Assembly (NCBI GenBank): GCA_002293145.1 | Contig: DBCO01000015.1 | Coordinates: 89,412 to 153,411 of the forward strand | Source: Akkermansiaceae bacterium UBA956 | GTDB lineage: Bacteria; Verrucomicrobiota; Verrucomicrobiia; Verrucomicrobiales; Akkermansiaceae | Length of the DNA: 64,000 nt | Direction: 5' to 3' | In this document: one piece after another, positions 53,861-63,570 of the stretch | How positions within the stretch are numbered: position 1 is the stretch's first letter | Layout of the letters: each line of letters starts with the position of its first letter | Program-made: the position numbers and the translations under genes | Notes under the pieces: model-generated | Database searches by the model: none | What the model was told of the DNA's origin: nothing | Seen by the model: the letters and a program-made list of their open reading frames with translations, nothing else

Positions 53861-55387
53861 TTACTGCGGCATGGGATTGTCGTCCACGAGTGGGCGGGCG
53901 AGCATTTCCTCATACATGGCGATGTATTGCTCGGCCACTTCCTCGTGATTGAAACGTCGCTGTGATTCGCGCATTACGCGGCGCAGGTGCTCTTCTTTGA
54001 TTTCCAGGGGCAAGCGATAAAACTGCATCGCCTGATCTGTGGCCCAACGCAAGGCGGAGGGATCGTAATGATCGAAGCGGAAGCCATTGCCCGCGCCATT
54101 TTGCACATCGAGATGATTGATGGTGTCGTAAAGACCACCCGTGGCGTGAACGACGGGAAGTGATCCGTATATGGGAGCGGTCATTTGCGGTAGGCCACAA
54201 GGCTCGAACAAGGAGGGCATGAACATGAAATCAGATCCTGCATAGCCAAGGCGTGACAAGCGTTCATCGAAGTCGACGATGGCAACACGCCCTTGCAGTC
54301 CGAACTCGCGCACGATCTGATGGAAAAATTTCTGATGAGGCCCGTTGGCGACGACGGCGATTTGCAGACCATCGTCCCAATAATCGGAGACCAAGCGCTG
54401 AAGAATATCTGTGAGCAATTGCGGTCCTTTTTGCTGGGGATCGAGACGCGAGGGCCAGAAAAACAGTGGAGCGTTCGGATTTTCAGTAAGATTCAGCTCG
54501 CGCTGTAGGGCGAGTTTATTGGCCTTTTTTCCCTCGATGACATCGATGAAATGGTATTGTTTCTCGATGTAAGGATCGGTCTCAGGGTCATAGGAGACAT
54601 CGGGAGCATTGAGAATGCCTTTTGCGCAGCCCGCGTTGTATTTGTGGCGCAGTTCGGTGCGGACCGAGTCAGGCACCATCGGATGCCAGCCCTCGACGAT
54701 TTCCCACAGGAAGCGCGGACTGACGGTGTTGATGAAGTGAGCGGAAAAAATCCCACTGGTGAGCAAGTCCACGGGCATGCTATTGCGGGCGTGCTCGTAG
54801 TTGTAGGGCACTCCATCGTAGTAGAGGTTGTGCCAGAATTCTGCGGCATCGATGCCACTGTCTTCAATTTCTGGCAGCCTCACGCGCTGAGTGTGGATGT
54901 TATGAACCGTGAAAAGGCTCTTGATGCCGCGGCGTCGAGCCATGCCCGGAATCAAGCCTGTCATCCAGTCATTGCAATGAATCAGGTCAGGTCGGGCGTT
55001 GGGGATGATATGATTGATGACTTCCCTCTGGAAAACCATGGCAATTTTCGTCGATTCCTCAGTATAACCCGAATAAACTTGCTCACGGTAATAAAAAATT
55101 CGGTCCTCGGCGAGATGAATGTGGGCATTGGGCAAAACCTCGTAGTATGTGCGCAGTTGCTTTTCGTGAAAACTGAAAACATCACCTTGGAACATGCGGC
55201 GGTAGTTCGGCAGGGCGACGTGGATATCCGCGCCGAGTTCAAAGAGTGCGGAAACGAGCGAGGCAGACACATCGGCGAGGCCGCCGGCCTTAGCGGACAT
55301 CCGCTGCGCATAGTTCCCCATGCCTGAAGGTAGGTAGGTGATTTCTGGGGTGACGATGAGGATGCGAGGTCGTATTGAGGAAGACAT
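53861..55387 (-). CDS. glgA: Glycogen synthase (GT5)
   Basis: About 508 residues from ATG at 55387. The N-terminal half has AKAGGLADVSASLVSALFEL (KxGGLADV, ADP-glucose binding), LIHCNDWMTGLIPGMARR and FTVHNIHTQRV. The C-terminal half has FFWPSRLDPQQKGPQLL, the acceptor/donor motif MPSLFEPCGLPQM and VHATGGLYDTI. It transfers glucose from ADP-glucose to growing glycogen. The inorganic pyrophosphatase gene precedes it on the same strand with 118 bases between, which makes biochemical sense because ADP-glucose synthesis releases pyrophosphate. Confidence 0.9.
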   Translation of the reverse strand: MSSSIRPRILIVTPEITYLPSGMGNYAQRMSAKAGGLADVSASLVSALFELGADIHVALPNYRRMFQGDVFSFHEKQLRTYYEVLPNAHIHLAEDRIFYYREQVYSGYTEESTKIAMVFQREVINHIIPNARPDLIHCNDWMTGLIPGMARRRGIKSLFTVHNIHTQRVRLPEIEDSGIDAAEFWHNLYYDGVPYNYEHARNSMPVDLLTSGIFSAHFINTVSPRFLWEIVEGWHPMVPDSVRTELRHKYNAGCAKGILNAPDVSYDPETDPYIEKQYHFIDVIEGKKANKLALQRELNLTENPNAPLFFWPSRLDPQQKGPQLLTDILQRLVSDYWDDGLQIAVVANGPHQKFFHQIVREFGLQGRVAIVDFDERLSRLGYAGSDFMFMPSLFEPCGLPQMTAPIYGSLPVVHATGGLYDTINHLDVQNGAGNGFRFDHYDPSALRWATDQAMQFYRLPLEIKEEHLRRVMRESQRRFNHEEVAEQYIAMYEEMLARPLVDDNPMPQ

Positions 55388-55505
55388 TGAAGTTAGGGGA
55401 ATAGAATGATTTGTGCCAGTTCGCAGATTTAGTATGACTTTTTTTATTTCATCTGCCACGCAAAACCATTCAATATTTTCGCGTATCCTGCAAAAATGAG
55501 CGATC

Positions 55506-57200
55506 CTAACGACGCGCCACACGGATGGTCTGACAAACGGCGGGAAAAATCTGCTTTTTCCTGCTGACCACGCCAGGCGCCGCGAAGGAATGATCGCCGA
55601 TGCGCTCATAGGGGAGGCTTTGCAGCAAGGATTCATTGCCAACGGCTAGAATGTGGCTATAGTGCTCTGTTACATCGGTGATGACCAAGAAAATTAAATC
55701 AAGCTGTTCTTTTTCAACGAGCTCATGCAAATGGGCAAGAAGTTCGTCTTTGCGCCCCGCGAGCGCTTCCATGCCAAGCTCCTCGACCTGGGCGATAGAA
55801 ATTTTCAGCCCTTCATCACTGAATTCTTTGCGGTCGGCATTCACGATCTCGTCTACGGTGCCATTGGCCAAAAGTGACCCAATGGCGAAAAATTGGCGTG
55901 TAAAATCGGCTGCTTCCACCCCTGCAACGTCGGCCAACCAGCCCAACATGTCGCGATCAAGATCCGTGGTCGTGGGCGAAGTGAGATTGAGAGTATCGGA
56001 AACAATTCCAGCCAAAAGGCACAGCGCTACTCCAGGCGCGGGCGTGAGATCACGGTGCGCAAACTTCCGCGCGACTAAGGTCGAAGTGGAGCCCACAGGC
56101 TCGTTGAGGTAACGAATCGGCTCTCGCGATACGAGATTTCCCGCAAGGCGATGGTGATCGACGACTTCGACGATTTCCGCCTCTTCCACGCCGCGCACGG
56201 CCTGGGCGTATTCATTATGATCCACGAGCGCCAGACGCAGGCGCGGTGGGTCAATCAAGTCCGACTTAGAAACCACGCCAAGCAGGCGATGGTCATCGGC
56301 TGAAAGAACTGGGAAAAGCTCCTGCGCCAGAGTAGAAATGCGTTTTTTCAGCAGCGTGACGGGCTCGGAAGCAGCAACGGTGATGAATCCTTCATCGAGC
56401 ACATTGCGAACCGTGCGCGAGCAACGGATCAGCGTGGTGCAGGAAGCGGTATCTTGCTTAGCGAGAAGAAGGCAGATGTTTTTCGCCGCAGCACGTTTTT
56501 CTAGCTCGGGATCGATTTGGTAACCTCCTGTGATCAGTAACGCGCGCACGCCGAACTCGATGGCGAGATTATGAACGAAGGGGCGATCGCCGCAGATCAC
56601 CAAAAAGCGATGCACTGTACCCTCGGCCCGTGCCTGAAGCAGACGTTTCTCGACGGTATTCTGCGAGGATGCTCCTACCAAAATGATCAGATTTTCCTCA
56701 TTCTCCGAGCTAGGGCAGGGGGCTCCTGCGGTTTCGGCCTGCAAGGTGTCGGCCATTTTTTTCAATGCCACGAGTACCGTCCGCACGGCTAGCCCTTCAG
56801 TTTCCGCAGGAAGCAAAAGTTCTAACAAGTCAAGATAGCGCAAAATGCCAGTGACATGTCCGCCATCATCTACGACCGGCACAGCGCGAACGCCACTGCT
56901 CAGCATTTTCTGATAGGCGGTGAGAAAGGTATCATCAGGTGCAACTTGAACGACGTTACGGCGGCACATCATGCCAGCGCTGGTGCGGACGTCATCGATC
57001 AAGATCGGTGCCTCGATTTTTGCTTGTTCCAGGACCCATGCGGTGCGCGGAGTGAGCTCACCACAGCGGGCCGCTGTGGCGCTCGGTTCGCCCGTGAGAC
57101 GCAGGAGCGCAGCATGGCCAATGGCCGAACAAATCGCATCCGTATCTGGATTGCGGTGTCCGATCACATAAAATGGCAGTTCGCTTCTCCAGGCGTTCAT
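55506..57200 (-). CDS. ppaC: CBS/DRTGG-regulated family II inorganic pyrophosphatase
   Basis: A 564-residue protein. The DHH catalytic fold contains GHRNPDTDAICSA (14-26), LVDHNEY, EVVDHHRLAG, SDTLNLTSPTTT and the C-terminal SRKKQ substrate loop. Between them sit two CBS domains (GVRAVPVVDDGGHVTGILRY and the later FPVLSADDHRLLGVVSKSDL) with a DRTGG-like domain. Such enzymes are manganese-dependent and regulated by adenine nucleotides. It lies between ilvN and glgA on the same strand, 32 bases after ilvN. Confidence 0.93.
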   Translation of the reverse strand: MNAWRSELPFYVIGHRNPDTDAICSAIGHAALLRLTGEPSATAARCGELTPRTAWVLEQAKIEAPILIDDVRTSAGMMCRRNVVQVAPDDTFLTAYQKMLSSGVRAVPVVDDGGHVTGILRYLDLLELLLPAETEGLAVRTVLVALKKMADTLQAETAGAPCPSSENEENLIILVGASSQNTVEKRLLQARAEGTVHRFLVICGDRPFVHNLAIEFGVRALLITGGYQIDPELEKRAAAKNICLLLAKQDTASCTTLIRCSRTVRNVLDEGFITVAASEPVTLLKKRISTLAQELFPVLSADDHRLLGVVSKSDLIDPPRLRLALVDHNEYAQAVRGVEEAEIVEVVDHHRLAGNLVSREPIRYLNEPVGSTSTLVARKFAHRDLTPAPGVALCLLAGIVSDTLNLTSPTTTDLDRDMLGWLADVAGVEAADFTRQFFAIGSLLANGTVDEIVNADRKEFSDEGLKISIAQVEELGMEALAGRKDELLAHLHELVEKEQLDLIFLVITDVTEHYSHILAVGNESLLQSLPYERIGDHSFAAPGVVSRKKQIFPAVCQTIRVARR

Positions 57201-57232
57201 GGTCGTTCGGGGGTTGAAAAATTAAGATCGTA

Positions 57233-57769
57233 TCAAGTAGGCTGCTCGCCCCGAGCCATCACGACTTTTCCGGTGCGGACAGTCTCGATGATGGTGAATT
57301 GGGAGAACATGGTGATGGCTGCGTCAGCTTTGCTGGTTTCGCCAGTGATCATGACGATCATGCTGGTGGGCGTCAGGTCAACGGTGCGACCGCTAAAGTG
57401 CTCGGCGATCTGCAGAGCCTGTGAGCGCTCGGCAGGTGAGCACTGGATTTTGATCATCAGCAATTCGCGCACCACGGCGTTGTTGCTATTGTGCTCGAAG
57501 CAATGAATGACGTCGATCAGCTTGTTCACCTGCTTGATGATCTGCTCTAGGCCAGCGGGATCACCGACGATGCCGATGGTCATGCGTGAGAAATTGGCAT
57601 CACGGCCTTGGGATACGACGAGGCTGTCGATGTTGAATCCGCGGCGCGCGAAGACCTGGCAGATGCGCATCAACACGCCGGGGCGATTGTTGACGAGCAC
57701 GGATAAGGTGTGCACCGCTTGGTCAGGAGAGGGAGCTACGGGAGTGTCAGTAGTGACGATCGTTTGCAT
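57233..57769 (-). CDS. ilvN: Acetolactate synthase small (regulatory) subunit
   Basis: A 178-residue protein with an N-terminal ACT domain (HTLSVLVNNRPGVLMRICQV, FARRGFNIDSLVVSQG) and a C-terminal ACT-like domain (RTVDLTPTSMIVMITGETSK). It binds branched-chain amino acids and controls the catalytic subunit. It follows ilvB by 60 bases on the same strand, and ppaC follows 32 bases later. Confidence 0.95.
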   Translation of the reverse strand: MQTIVTTDTPVAPSPDQAVHTLSVLVNNRPGVLMRICQVFARRGFNIDSLVVSQGRDANFSRMTIGIVGDPAGLEQIIKQVNKLIDVIHCFEHNSNNAVVRELLMIKIQCSPAERSQALQIAEHFSGRTVDLTPTSMIVMITGETSKADAAITMFSQFTIIETVRTGKVVMARGEQPT

Positions 57770-57829
57770 GGAAGTTTTTAGTTGGAAGATTGAATTTAAA
57801 GTGAGATGGCATCATGTGGAAGCAGCTGA

Positions 57830-59557
57830 TCACGTGGAACCAGTTGGTTTGGCCATCTTGTATTTCGGTGGCTCGATGAGCATGTCTTCAAGCGCGGCAC
57901 CGGCGGGAATCATCGGAAAAACGTTGTCGGTCTTGATGCACTCGGCATGAATCAAGATCGGGCCATCGTTGTAGGCGAGGGCTTTTTTGATCATGCGGGT
58001 AACGTCAGCAGGGCGTTTGATGTTGACGCTCGGGATGCCATAGGCGGCAGCTAGTTTGCAGAAGTCAGGGTTGCCGATGAGATCGACGCCGCTGAGGCGA
58101 TCATCGAAGAATAGCTCTTGCCACTGGCGCACCATGCCGAGGTAGTGATTGTTTAACACGACGATTTTCACAGGGAGCTTGTGGATGGCTGCTGTCGCGA
58201 GCTCGAACAATGTCATCTGGAATCCACCGTCGCCGGAGATCGAGATGCAAGTCTTGTCAGGGCAGGCAAACTGCGCGCCAATCGCGGCCGGGAAACCGAA
58301 GCCCATCGTGCCGGCTCCACCTGAGGACAGCCACTCGTAAGGGCGATCGTTGAGGAAAAATTGTGCCGCCCACATTTGGTGCTGGCCGACGTCTGTGGAG
58401 ACGATCGCTTTTCCTTTGGTCTGCTTGTATAGCTCTTGGATGACCTGTTGCATGCGCAGACCGCCTTGTTTTTTGTAGTTGAGCGGAAACTTTTTGCGAT
58501 AGCCATCAAGCGTCGCATTCCACTCAGTGGTATCGAGGCGAGAAATGCGCTTGTTCAGTTGTGTTAGTGCAGCTTTGGCATCGCCGATCACCTGAATGTC
58601 TGGGCGGATCATTTTGTTCATTTCGGCGGCATCGATGTCCACGTGGATGATTTTCGCGTTGCGACCAAACATGTGTGGTTGGCCGATGATGCGGTCATCG
58701 AAGCGTGAGCCGACGTTGAAAATCAAATCCGCTTCGCAAATGGCTTTGTTCGCATAGGCTGTGCCGTGCATGCCGATCATGCCGAGCGCGAGCTTGTGCG
58801 TCTCGGGAAAAATCCCTTTGCCGAGCAAGGTAGTCGTTACAGGAGCATTGAGTGTCTCGGCGAAATACAGCAGCTCATCTGCAGCGCGGGCGATCATCGC
58901 ACCTTGACCCGCAAGGATCACCGGGCGCTTCGATTGCGCGATGAGTTGCAGGGCTTCATCGATCGCGGTCGGGCAAATGTCAAATGCCTCCTCCGGATGG
59001 TAGCCGGGGAGATCGATCTCAGGCTCCATGTCACCCGTGAAAGGCGATTGTGATACATCCTTGGGAACATCGATGAGGACCACACCGGGCCGTCCCGTGG
59101 TAGCGATGTGATAGGCCTCGCGAGCGACTTTGGGAAGATCGTTGGTTTTTTTCACCAAGAAATTGTGCTTCACGCAGGGCATGGTGATACCGAAAATGTC
59201 AGCCTCTTGGAAAGCATCTTTACCGAGCATCCAGGTGACCTGTTGCCCGCAAAGCACGATCATCGGCACGGAGTCCATTTGCGCGGTCATCAGGCCCGTT
59301 ACCGTATTTCCTGCACCAGGTCCGGAGGTAACCAGCACGCAGGCAGGCTTGCCAGTAGCGCGGGCGTAGCCGTCAGCCATGTGCACCGCGCCTTGTTCGT
59401 GGCGTACCAGGATAAACTTCATGTTGGTCTTGACTGTTTCCAGTGCATCGAAGATCGGAAGCGCGGCACCGCCGGAATAGCCGAAGACATACTCGATTCC
59501 GAGTTCGTCGAGTGTTTTGATGAGCGCCTGTGCGCCGTCGAGTTGTTCTTTGCTCAT
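57830..59557 (-). CDS. ilvB: Acetolactate synthase large (catalytic) subunit
   Basis: A 575-residue thiamine-diphosphate enzyme. N-terminal blocks EYVFGYSGGAALPIFDAL and VRHEQGAVHMADGYARATGK contain the catalytic Glu. The FAD-binding middle carries GMIGMHGTAYANKAI. The ThDP motif reads ISGDGGFQMTLFELATA with the downstream NNHYLGMVRQWQELFF. It makes acetolactate or acetohydroxybutyrate from pyruvate, the first committed step in branched-chain amino acid synthesis. The regulatory subunit follows. ilvC is not in the window. Confidence 0.96.
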   Translation of the reverse strand: MSKEQLDGAQALIKTLDELGIEYVFGYSGGAALPIFDALETVKTNMKFILVRHEQGAVHMADGYARATGKPACVLVTSGPGAGNTVTGLMTAQMDSVPMIVLCGQQVTWMLGKDAFQEADIFGITMPCVKHNFLVKKTNDLPKVAREAYHIATTGRPGVVLIDVPKDVSQSPFTGDMEPEIDLPGYHPEEAFDICPTAIDEALQLIAQSKRPVILAGQGAMIARAADELLYFAETLNAPVTTTLLGKGIFPETHKLALGMIGMHGTAYANKAICEADLIFNVGSRFDDRIIGQPHMFGRNAKIIHVDIDAAEMNKMIRPDIQVIGDAKAALTQLNKRISRLDTTEWNATLDGYRKKFPLNYKKQGGLRMQQVIQELYKQTKGKAIVSTDVGQHQMWAAQFFLNDRPYEWLSSGGAGTMGFGFPAAIGAQFACPDKTCISISGDGGFQMTLFELATAAIHKLPVKIVVLNNHYLGMVRQWQELFFDDRLSGVDLIGNPDFCKLAAAYGIPSVNIKRPADVTRMIKKALAYNDGPILIHAECIKTDNVFPMIPAGAALEDMLIEPPKYKMAKPTGST

Positions 59558-59664
59558 AATAGGGAAAATTGCGGTTCGAAGGCTAAGTTAGCATTTTTTG
59601 AGGATTTCTGCAATCAAAAATTGCAATAATTTCGACAAGAGAGTGTTTATTTGACGATTTTGAC

Positions 59665-59685
59665 GCCAAAAATTGCGTTTTTGGC
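59665..59685. promoter_or_regulatory. Perfect 8-bp inverted repeat upstream of ilvB
   Basis: GCCAAAAA and TTTTTGGC enclose TTGCG. It lies 21 bases after the membrane-protein stop and 107 bases before the ilvB start on the same strand. It could be a weak terminator of the former or an operator of ilvBN. Only the symmetry is certain. Confidence 0.4.
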
Positions 59686-59706
59686 ATGAACTTGCCCTTT
59701 TCTTGA

Positions 59707-60555
59707 TTATGCAGCCCCTGCTTTTTCTCGTTTTTCCTTGGCGCGGAAGGATAGAAAAACCCCGAGTCCGATTAGAAAGATCAAGCCGGCTACGAGCACG
59801 CGAATGATCCGCTGCATGGCCGAGTCTACTTGCTCATTTGCAACTGTCGATGATGGCACTTGTCCTGGGATGCGGCGTAAAATGAGTTGATTGGGCTTCG
59901 CCTCCATGCTCGTCAGCGCCGATAGCACTGGGCTATACAAGGCATCGCTTTGTTGCTCCAAGCCGAAACGGTAGGGCGGAATTTGCGCAATGAACTCAAG
60001 CGGCACCGTGGCATTTTCGACATCGAGCGCCTCTACCTGGAACACCAGAGTCTTCTCGGCTAGAATGGGCTTGAGCGTCGCAATGGAATTAAGATAGCGC
60101 TTTTCATCAGAGCCGGGCATGCCATTCATCGGGCGGTAGTGATCAGCAATCAATTGGCCCTCGCGGATTTCCTTTACCAAAAAATACGGTTTGTAATCGC
60201 GCAACGGGGCCGCCGTAGCGAGGATGAAGTTCAGATCAGTCACGTTGAGCGCAATCTCGGCAGGCTCATCCGGGCGATCGACGATTTGACTGCGAAATGC
60301 CGTCAGTCGCGCATGCAGCGCATTCAGTTCGGCCTCCTGCTCCTCAATGCTCACGGGGCTCAGCGCCATCGGTGTCGGCGACGTAAATTTTTCGATCTCC
60401 TTGTTTTGCTGCAACAGTGAATACGCCGATACACTTATCAGAAACAGCGCCACAGAAGCCAGAATCAGCATGATCGCGCAACCCGCAAAGGGGGAGCGCT
60501 GCTGTGCTTGATCGGTCTTCGGTGAAGGGGCGGCTGTTGGTGCGGAGCTTGCCAT
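59707..60555 (-). CDS. Two-TM membrane protein of unknown function
   Basis: About 282 residues from ATG at 60555. One transmembrane helix near the N-terminus (CAIMLILASVALFLISVSA), a periplasmic domain with an alpha-helical start (EEQEAELNALHARLTAF), beta strands such as LNVTDLNFILATAAPLRDY, and a second transmembrane helix near the C-terminus (IIRVLVAGLIFLIGLGVFL), followed by a basic cytoplasmic tail. I do not recognise the family. It precedes ilvB on the same strand with 149 bases between. Confidence 0.72.
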   Translation of the reverse strand: MASSAPTAAPSPKTDQAQQRSPFAGCAIMLILASVALFLISVSAYSLLQQNKEIEKFTSPTPMALSPVSIEEQEAELNALHARLTAFRSQIVDRPDEPAEIALNVTDLNFILATAAPLRDYKPYFLVKEIREGQLIADHYRPMNGMPGSDEKRYLNSIATLKPILAEKTLVFQVEALDVENATVPLEFIAQIPPYRFGLEQQSDALYSPVLSALTSMEAKPNQLILRRIPGQVPSSTVANEQVDSAMQRIIRVLVAGLIFLIGLGVFLSFRAKEKREKAGAA

Positions 60556-60903
60556 GGCGCGAGTATGCCGAAGAATTTTCATCTGCCAAGGCGCGAATGC
60601 AGCAAAAATTCAAACGCTTTAGTTGCGGGGCTTACGGCGAAATGTTTCGTGCCCTTTTCATCACGGCCCGATTGGTGTCAGACAGTTTTCTCAAAAAGTC
60701 GCACGATCGTTGCGGAAATATTTAGAAAACGAGAGATTATGCTGCATTTCGTGCGATTTTTGCATTTAAGGCTTGCCAAGAGATCCGAAATGTGGTTTTT
60801 GATCCGTCCGCGAGTTAGTCTGGCTTTTTTTCTGAATATGTGACCTGACAACATCATTCTCTTCGATCAACCGAAGTCCGACAACCGCTACCCAGCACTC
60901 CCT
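60556..60903. other. Gene-free region between divergent genes
   Basis: Only short frames without starts or homology. The region must hold the promoters of the membrane protein and of rpoZ, but I cannot assign clear -35/-10 boxes. Confidence 0.4.
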
Positions 60904-61113
60904 ATGAAAAGTGAGCTCGTTTACAAAGCAGCAGAAATTATCGACGATCCACAGAAGTTGATCAACCTCGTCTCCAAAAGAGTACGTCAACTCAACAGTG
61001 GTCGTTCACCCTTGATTCCAACCGTGCCTAGCATGGGAGCTGCTGACATTGCGCTCACAGAGATCATCGAAGGCAAAATTAGGATCCTCGAACTTCCTGC
61101 TGAGCAAGCTTGA
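60904..61113 (+). CDS. rpoZ: RNA polymerase omega subunit
   Basis: A 69-residue protein with the omega pattern: VYKAAEIIDDPQKLINLVSK, then RVRQLNSGRSPLI, and DIALTEIIEGKI. It helps assemble RNA polymerase by chaperoning beta-prime. It precedes smpB by 35 bases, a plausible operon. Confidence 0.88.
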   Translation: MKSELVYKAAEIIDDPQKLINLVSKRVRQLNSGRSPLIPTVPSMGAADIALTEIIEGKIRILELPAEQA

Positions 61114-61148
61114 GATCAAGCTGACCGGATCGAGGAAATGGCCCGCGC

Positions 61149-61610
61149 ATGAGTGCTGACATTGCTACGAACCGCAAAGCGGGCCGTGATTTTCACATCA
61201 GTGATAAATACGAGGCTGGCATCGAGCTACGCGGAACTGAGGTCAAATCCATCCGCGCAGGAAAGATCAACATCTCTGACGCCTTTGCCCGTGTCGAGAA
61301 GGGACAATTGTTTCTATACGGCTGTGACATCCAGCCCTGGGAAACTGCGTCATTATGGTTTCAGCATGAGTCGAAACGCCCACGCCGTTTACTCCTGCAC
61401 AAGCGGGAAATTTTGAAGCTCGATCAAGCGACCTCGATCAAAGGTGCTTCTTTGCCGCTCTTACGCATGTATTGGAAAGACCGCAAGGTTAAGGTCGAGA
61501 TCGGCGTCGGCAAAGGCAAAACTCACGGTGATCAGCGCCACGATTTGAAAAACCGCGTTGAGCTGCGTGAAGCCCAACGCGAAATGGCGCGCTTCAATCA
61601 GCGATCCTAG
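61149..61610 (+). CDS. smpB: SsrA (tmRNA)-binding protein SmpB
   Basis: A 153-residue protein with the full SmpB sequence pattern: IATNRKAGRDFHISDKYEAG, IELRGTEVKSIRAGKINISD, AFARVEKGQLFLYGCDIQPW and the C-terminal GKGKTHGDQRHDLKNRVELR. SmpB delivers tmRNA to stalled ribosomes. The C-terminus ends in RFNQRS, and the stop codon lies within the first unit of a 15-bp tandem repeat. No tmRNA gene is visible nearby. Confidence 0.96.
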   Translation: MSADIATNRKAGRDFHISDKYEAGIELRGTEVKSIRAGKINISDAFARVEKGQLFLYGCDIQPWETASLWFQHESKRPRRLLLHKREILKLDQATSIKGASLPLLRMYWKDRKVKVEIGVGKGKTHGDQRHDLKNRVELREAQREMARFNQRS

Positions 61611-61645
61611 ATGCCGCGATCCTAGATGCCGCGATCCTAGATGCC
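61601..61645 (+). repeat. Three exact 15-bp tandem repeats at the smpB stop
   Basis: The unit GCGATCCTAGATGCC occurs three times in a row (61601, 61616, 61631). The first copy contains the smpB stop TAG, so every copy offers a TAG in the same frame. The rest of the 263-base gap to fhs shows no gene. Confidence 0.9.
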
Positions 61646-61873
61646 GCGCGGCTAGAGCACCGCAGCAGGTCCGCAGGAAATGCCCACGGGTGTCTCAATT
61701 ACGTTCACGCTCACGCGTGTCCTCCCAGAGTTAGGCTTGCCGACTACGCTCTCAGAATTACTCGCGCCGATGCTTTCTCTAATGCCTCGTTCGCGACTCT
61801 GATCCGGAAAATTTTCCCGTGACACTTACTTGCAGATTTCCCATCATGCGCGCCAAGGAAAACCGCCAACGCC

Positions 61874-63559
61874 ATGAGCTCATTACCCGTTCCATCTGAC
61901 ATCGAGATCGCCCGTCACGCCCACATGCGCCCCATGCACGAAATCGCCGATGCCTTGCAGATTCCGCACGATGACATCATTCCCTTCGGGCGCAACAAAT
62001 CCAAGGTTTCGCTCGATTTGGTCGATCGCACCAAGAGCGCCGTGAAAGGCAAATTGATCCTCGTCACCGCCATCTCACCGACCCCCGCTGGAGAAGGAAA
62101 AACCACCACCACTATTGGGCTCGGCGATGCGCTCAATCGCATCGGCAAACGCAGTACTATCTGTCTGCGCGAGCCCTCGCTCGGCCCCTGCTTTGGTATG
62201 AAGGGCGGCGCCGCTGGCGGTGGTTACTCCCAAGTCGTCCCCATGGAGGACATCAATCTCCACTTCACGGGTGATTTCCACGCCATCACATCTGCGCACA
62301 ATCTGCTCGCGGCCCTCATCGACAATCACCTTCATCACGGCAATGCGCTCGACATCGATCCAGCACGCATCGTCTGGAAGCGCGCGCTCGACATGAATGA
62401 CCGCGCCCTGCGGCAGATCATCACCGGCGTCGGCGCACCCAGCAATGGCGTTACCCGCGAGGCCGGATTCGACATCACAGTCGCATCTGAGGTGATGGCG
62501 ATTTTCTGCCTCACAGAATCGATCAGCGAGCTCCGCGATCGACTCGGCCGAATGATCGTGGCCTACTCACGAGGGAAAAAACCGATCACCGCCGGTGACC
62601 TGAACGCACAAGGAGCGATGACCGTTTTGCTCCGCGAGGCCCTTCAGCCCAATCTCGTACAAACTCTCGAAAACAATCCCGCCTTCGTCCACGGTGGCCC
62701 ATTTGCCAATATTGCCCATGGCTGCAATAGCGTCATCGCCACCAAGCTCGCCATGCGCTTAAGCGAATTCACCGTCACCGAAGCTGGCTTCGGCGCGGAT
62801 CTCGGCGCGGAAAAATTTCTTAATATCAAGTGCCGTCAAGCGGGGCTCCAGCCCGCTGCCGTGGTCCTCGTCGCCACCGTGCGCGCACTCAAGATGCATG
62901 GCGGAGTCAAGAAAAAAGACCTCGCCACGCCGCATCCCGCCGCCGTCCAGCGCGGCCTAGTCAACCTCGAAAAACATCTCGAAAACCTCCACGCCTTCGG
63001 TCTGCCCGTCGTCGTAGCGATCAATCATTTCCTCGGTGATGCCGAAGAAGAACTGTTAGAAATCGAGAGTCGTTGCCGCGATCTCGGCGTCAAAGCCATT
63101 CGCTGCCATCATTGGGCACAGGGCAGTGCTGGTGCTGTCGATCTCGCGCACGAGGTCGTCGCCATGACCTCGCAGCCCCACAGCGCATTTGATTTTCTCT
63201 ACCCTGCCGAACTTCCCCTATGGGAAAAAATCCGCTGCGTTGCGCAGAAAATCTACGGTGCCACTGATATCAGCGCTGCCCCAGCCATTCGCACCAAACT
63301 CCGCGAACTAGAACAAGCGGGCCTTGGCCACTTGCCCGTCTGCATGGCCAAGACTCAGTATTCCTTCTCCACCGATCCGACCCGCATGGGCCGCCCGCTG
63401 GACTTCGAGGTGCCCATCCGCGATGTCAAAGTCTCCGCGGGAGCTGGCTTCGTCGTCGTGCTCACCGGAGAAATCATGACCATGCCCGGCCTCCCCGCAT
63501 CGCCCGCAGCCGAACAAATCGACCTCGATTCCGATGGCAACATTGTGGGCCTATTTTGA
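61874..63559 (+). CDS. fhs: Formate--tetrahydrofolate ligase
   Basis: A 561-residue protein with the family's P-loop AISPTPAGEGKTTTTIGLGD, the LREPSLGPCFGMKGGAAGGG block, NLHFTGDFHAITSAHNLLAA, TREAGFDITVASEVMAIFCL, and TEAGFGADLGAEKFLNIKCR. It makes 10-formyl-THF from formate, THF and ATP for one-carbon metabolism. Length is normal. No folD or other one-carbon gene is adjacent in the window. Confidence 0.96.
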   Translation: MSSLPVPSDIEIARHAHMRPMHEIADALQIPHDDIIPFGRNKSKVSLDLVDRTKSAVKGKLILVTAISPTPAGEGKTTTTIGLGDALNRIGKRSTICLREPSLGPCFGMKGGAAGGGYSQVVPMEDINLHFTGDFHAITSAHNLLAALIDNHLHHGNALDIDPARIVWKRALDMNDRALRQIITGVGAPSNGVTREAGFDITVASEVMAIFCLTESISELRDRLGRMIVAYSRGKKPITAGDLNAQGAMTVLLREALQPNLVQTLENNPAFVHGGPFANIAHGCNSVIATKLAMRLSEFTVTEAGFGADLGAEKFLNIKCRQAGLQPAAVVLVATVRALKMHGGVKKKDLATPHPAAVQRGLVNLEKHLENLHAFGLPVVVAINHFLGDAEEELLEIESRCRDLGVKAIRCHHWAQGSAGAVDLAHEVVAMTSQPHSAFDFLYPAELPLWEKIRCVAQKIYGATDISAAPAIRTKLRELEQAGLGHLPVCMAKTQYSFSTDPTRMGRPLDFEVPIRDVKVSAGAGFVVVLTGEIMTMPGLPASPAAEQIDLDSDGNIVGLF

Positions 63560-63570
63560 TTTTTTTGTGA

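Noticed and set aside
53388..55642. Longer N-terminus of GlgA
   Set aside because: The extra 85 residues overlap the end of the pyrophosphatase gene and lack homology; MSSSIRPRILIVTPE is the natural N-terminus.
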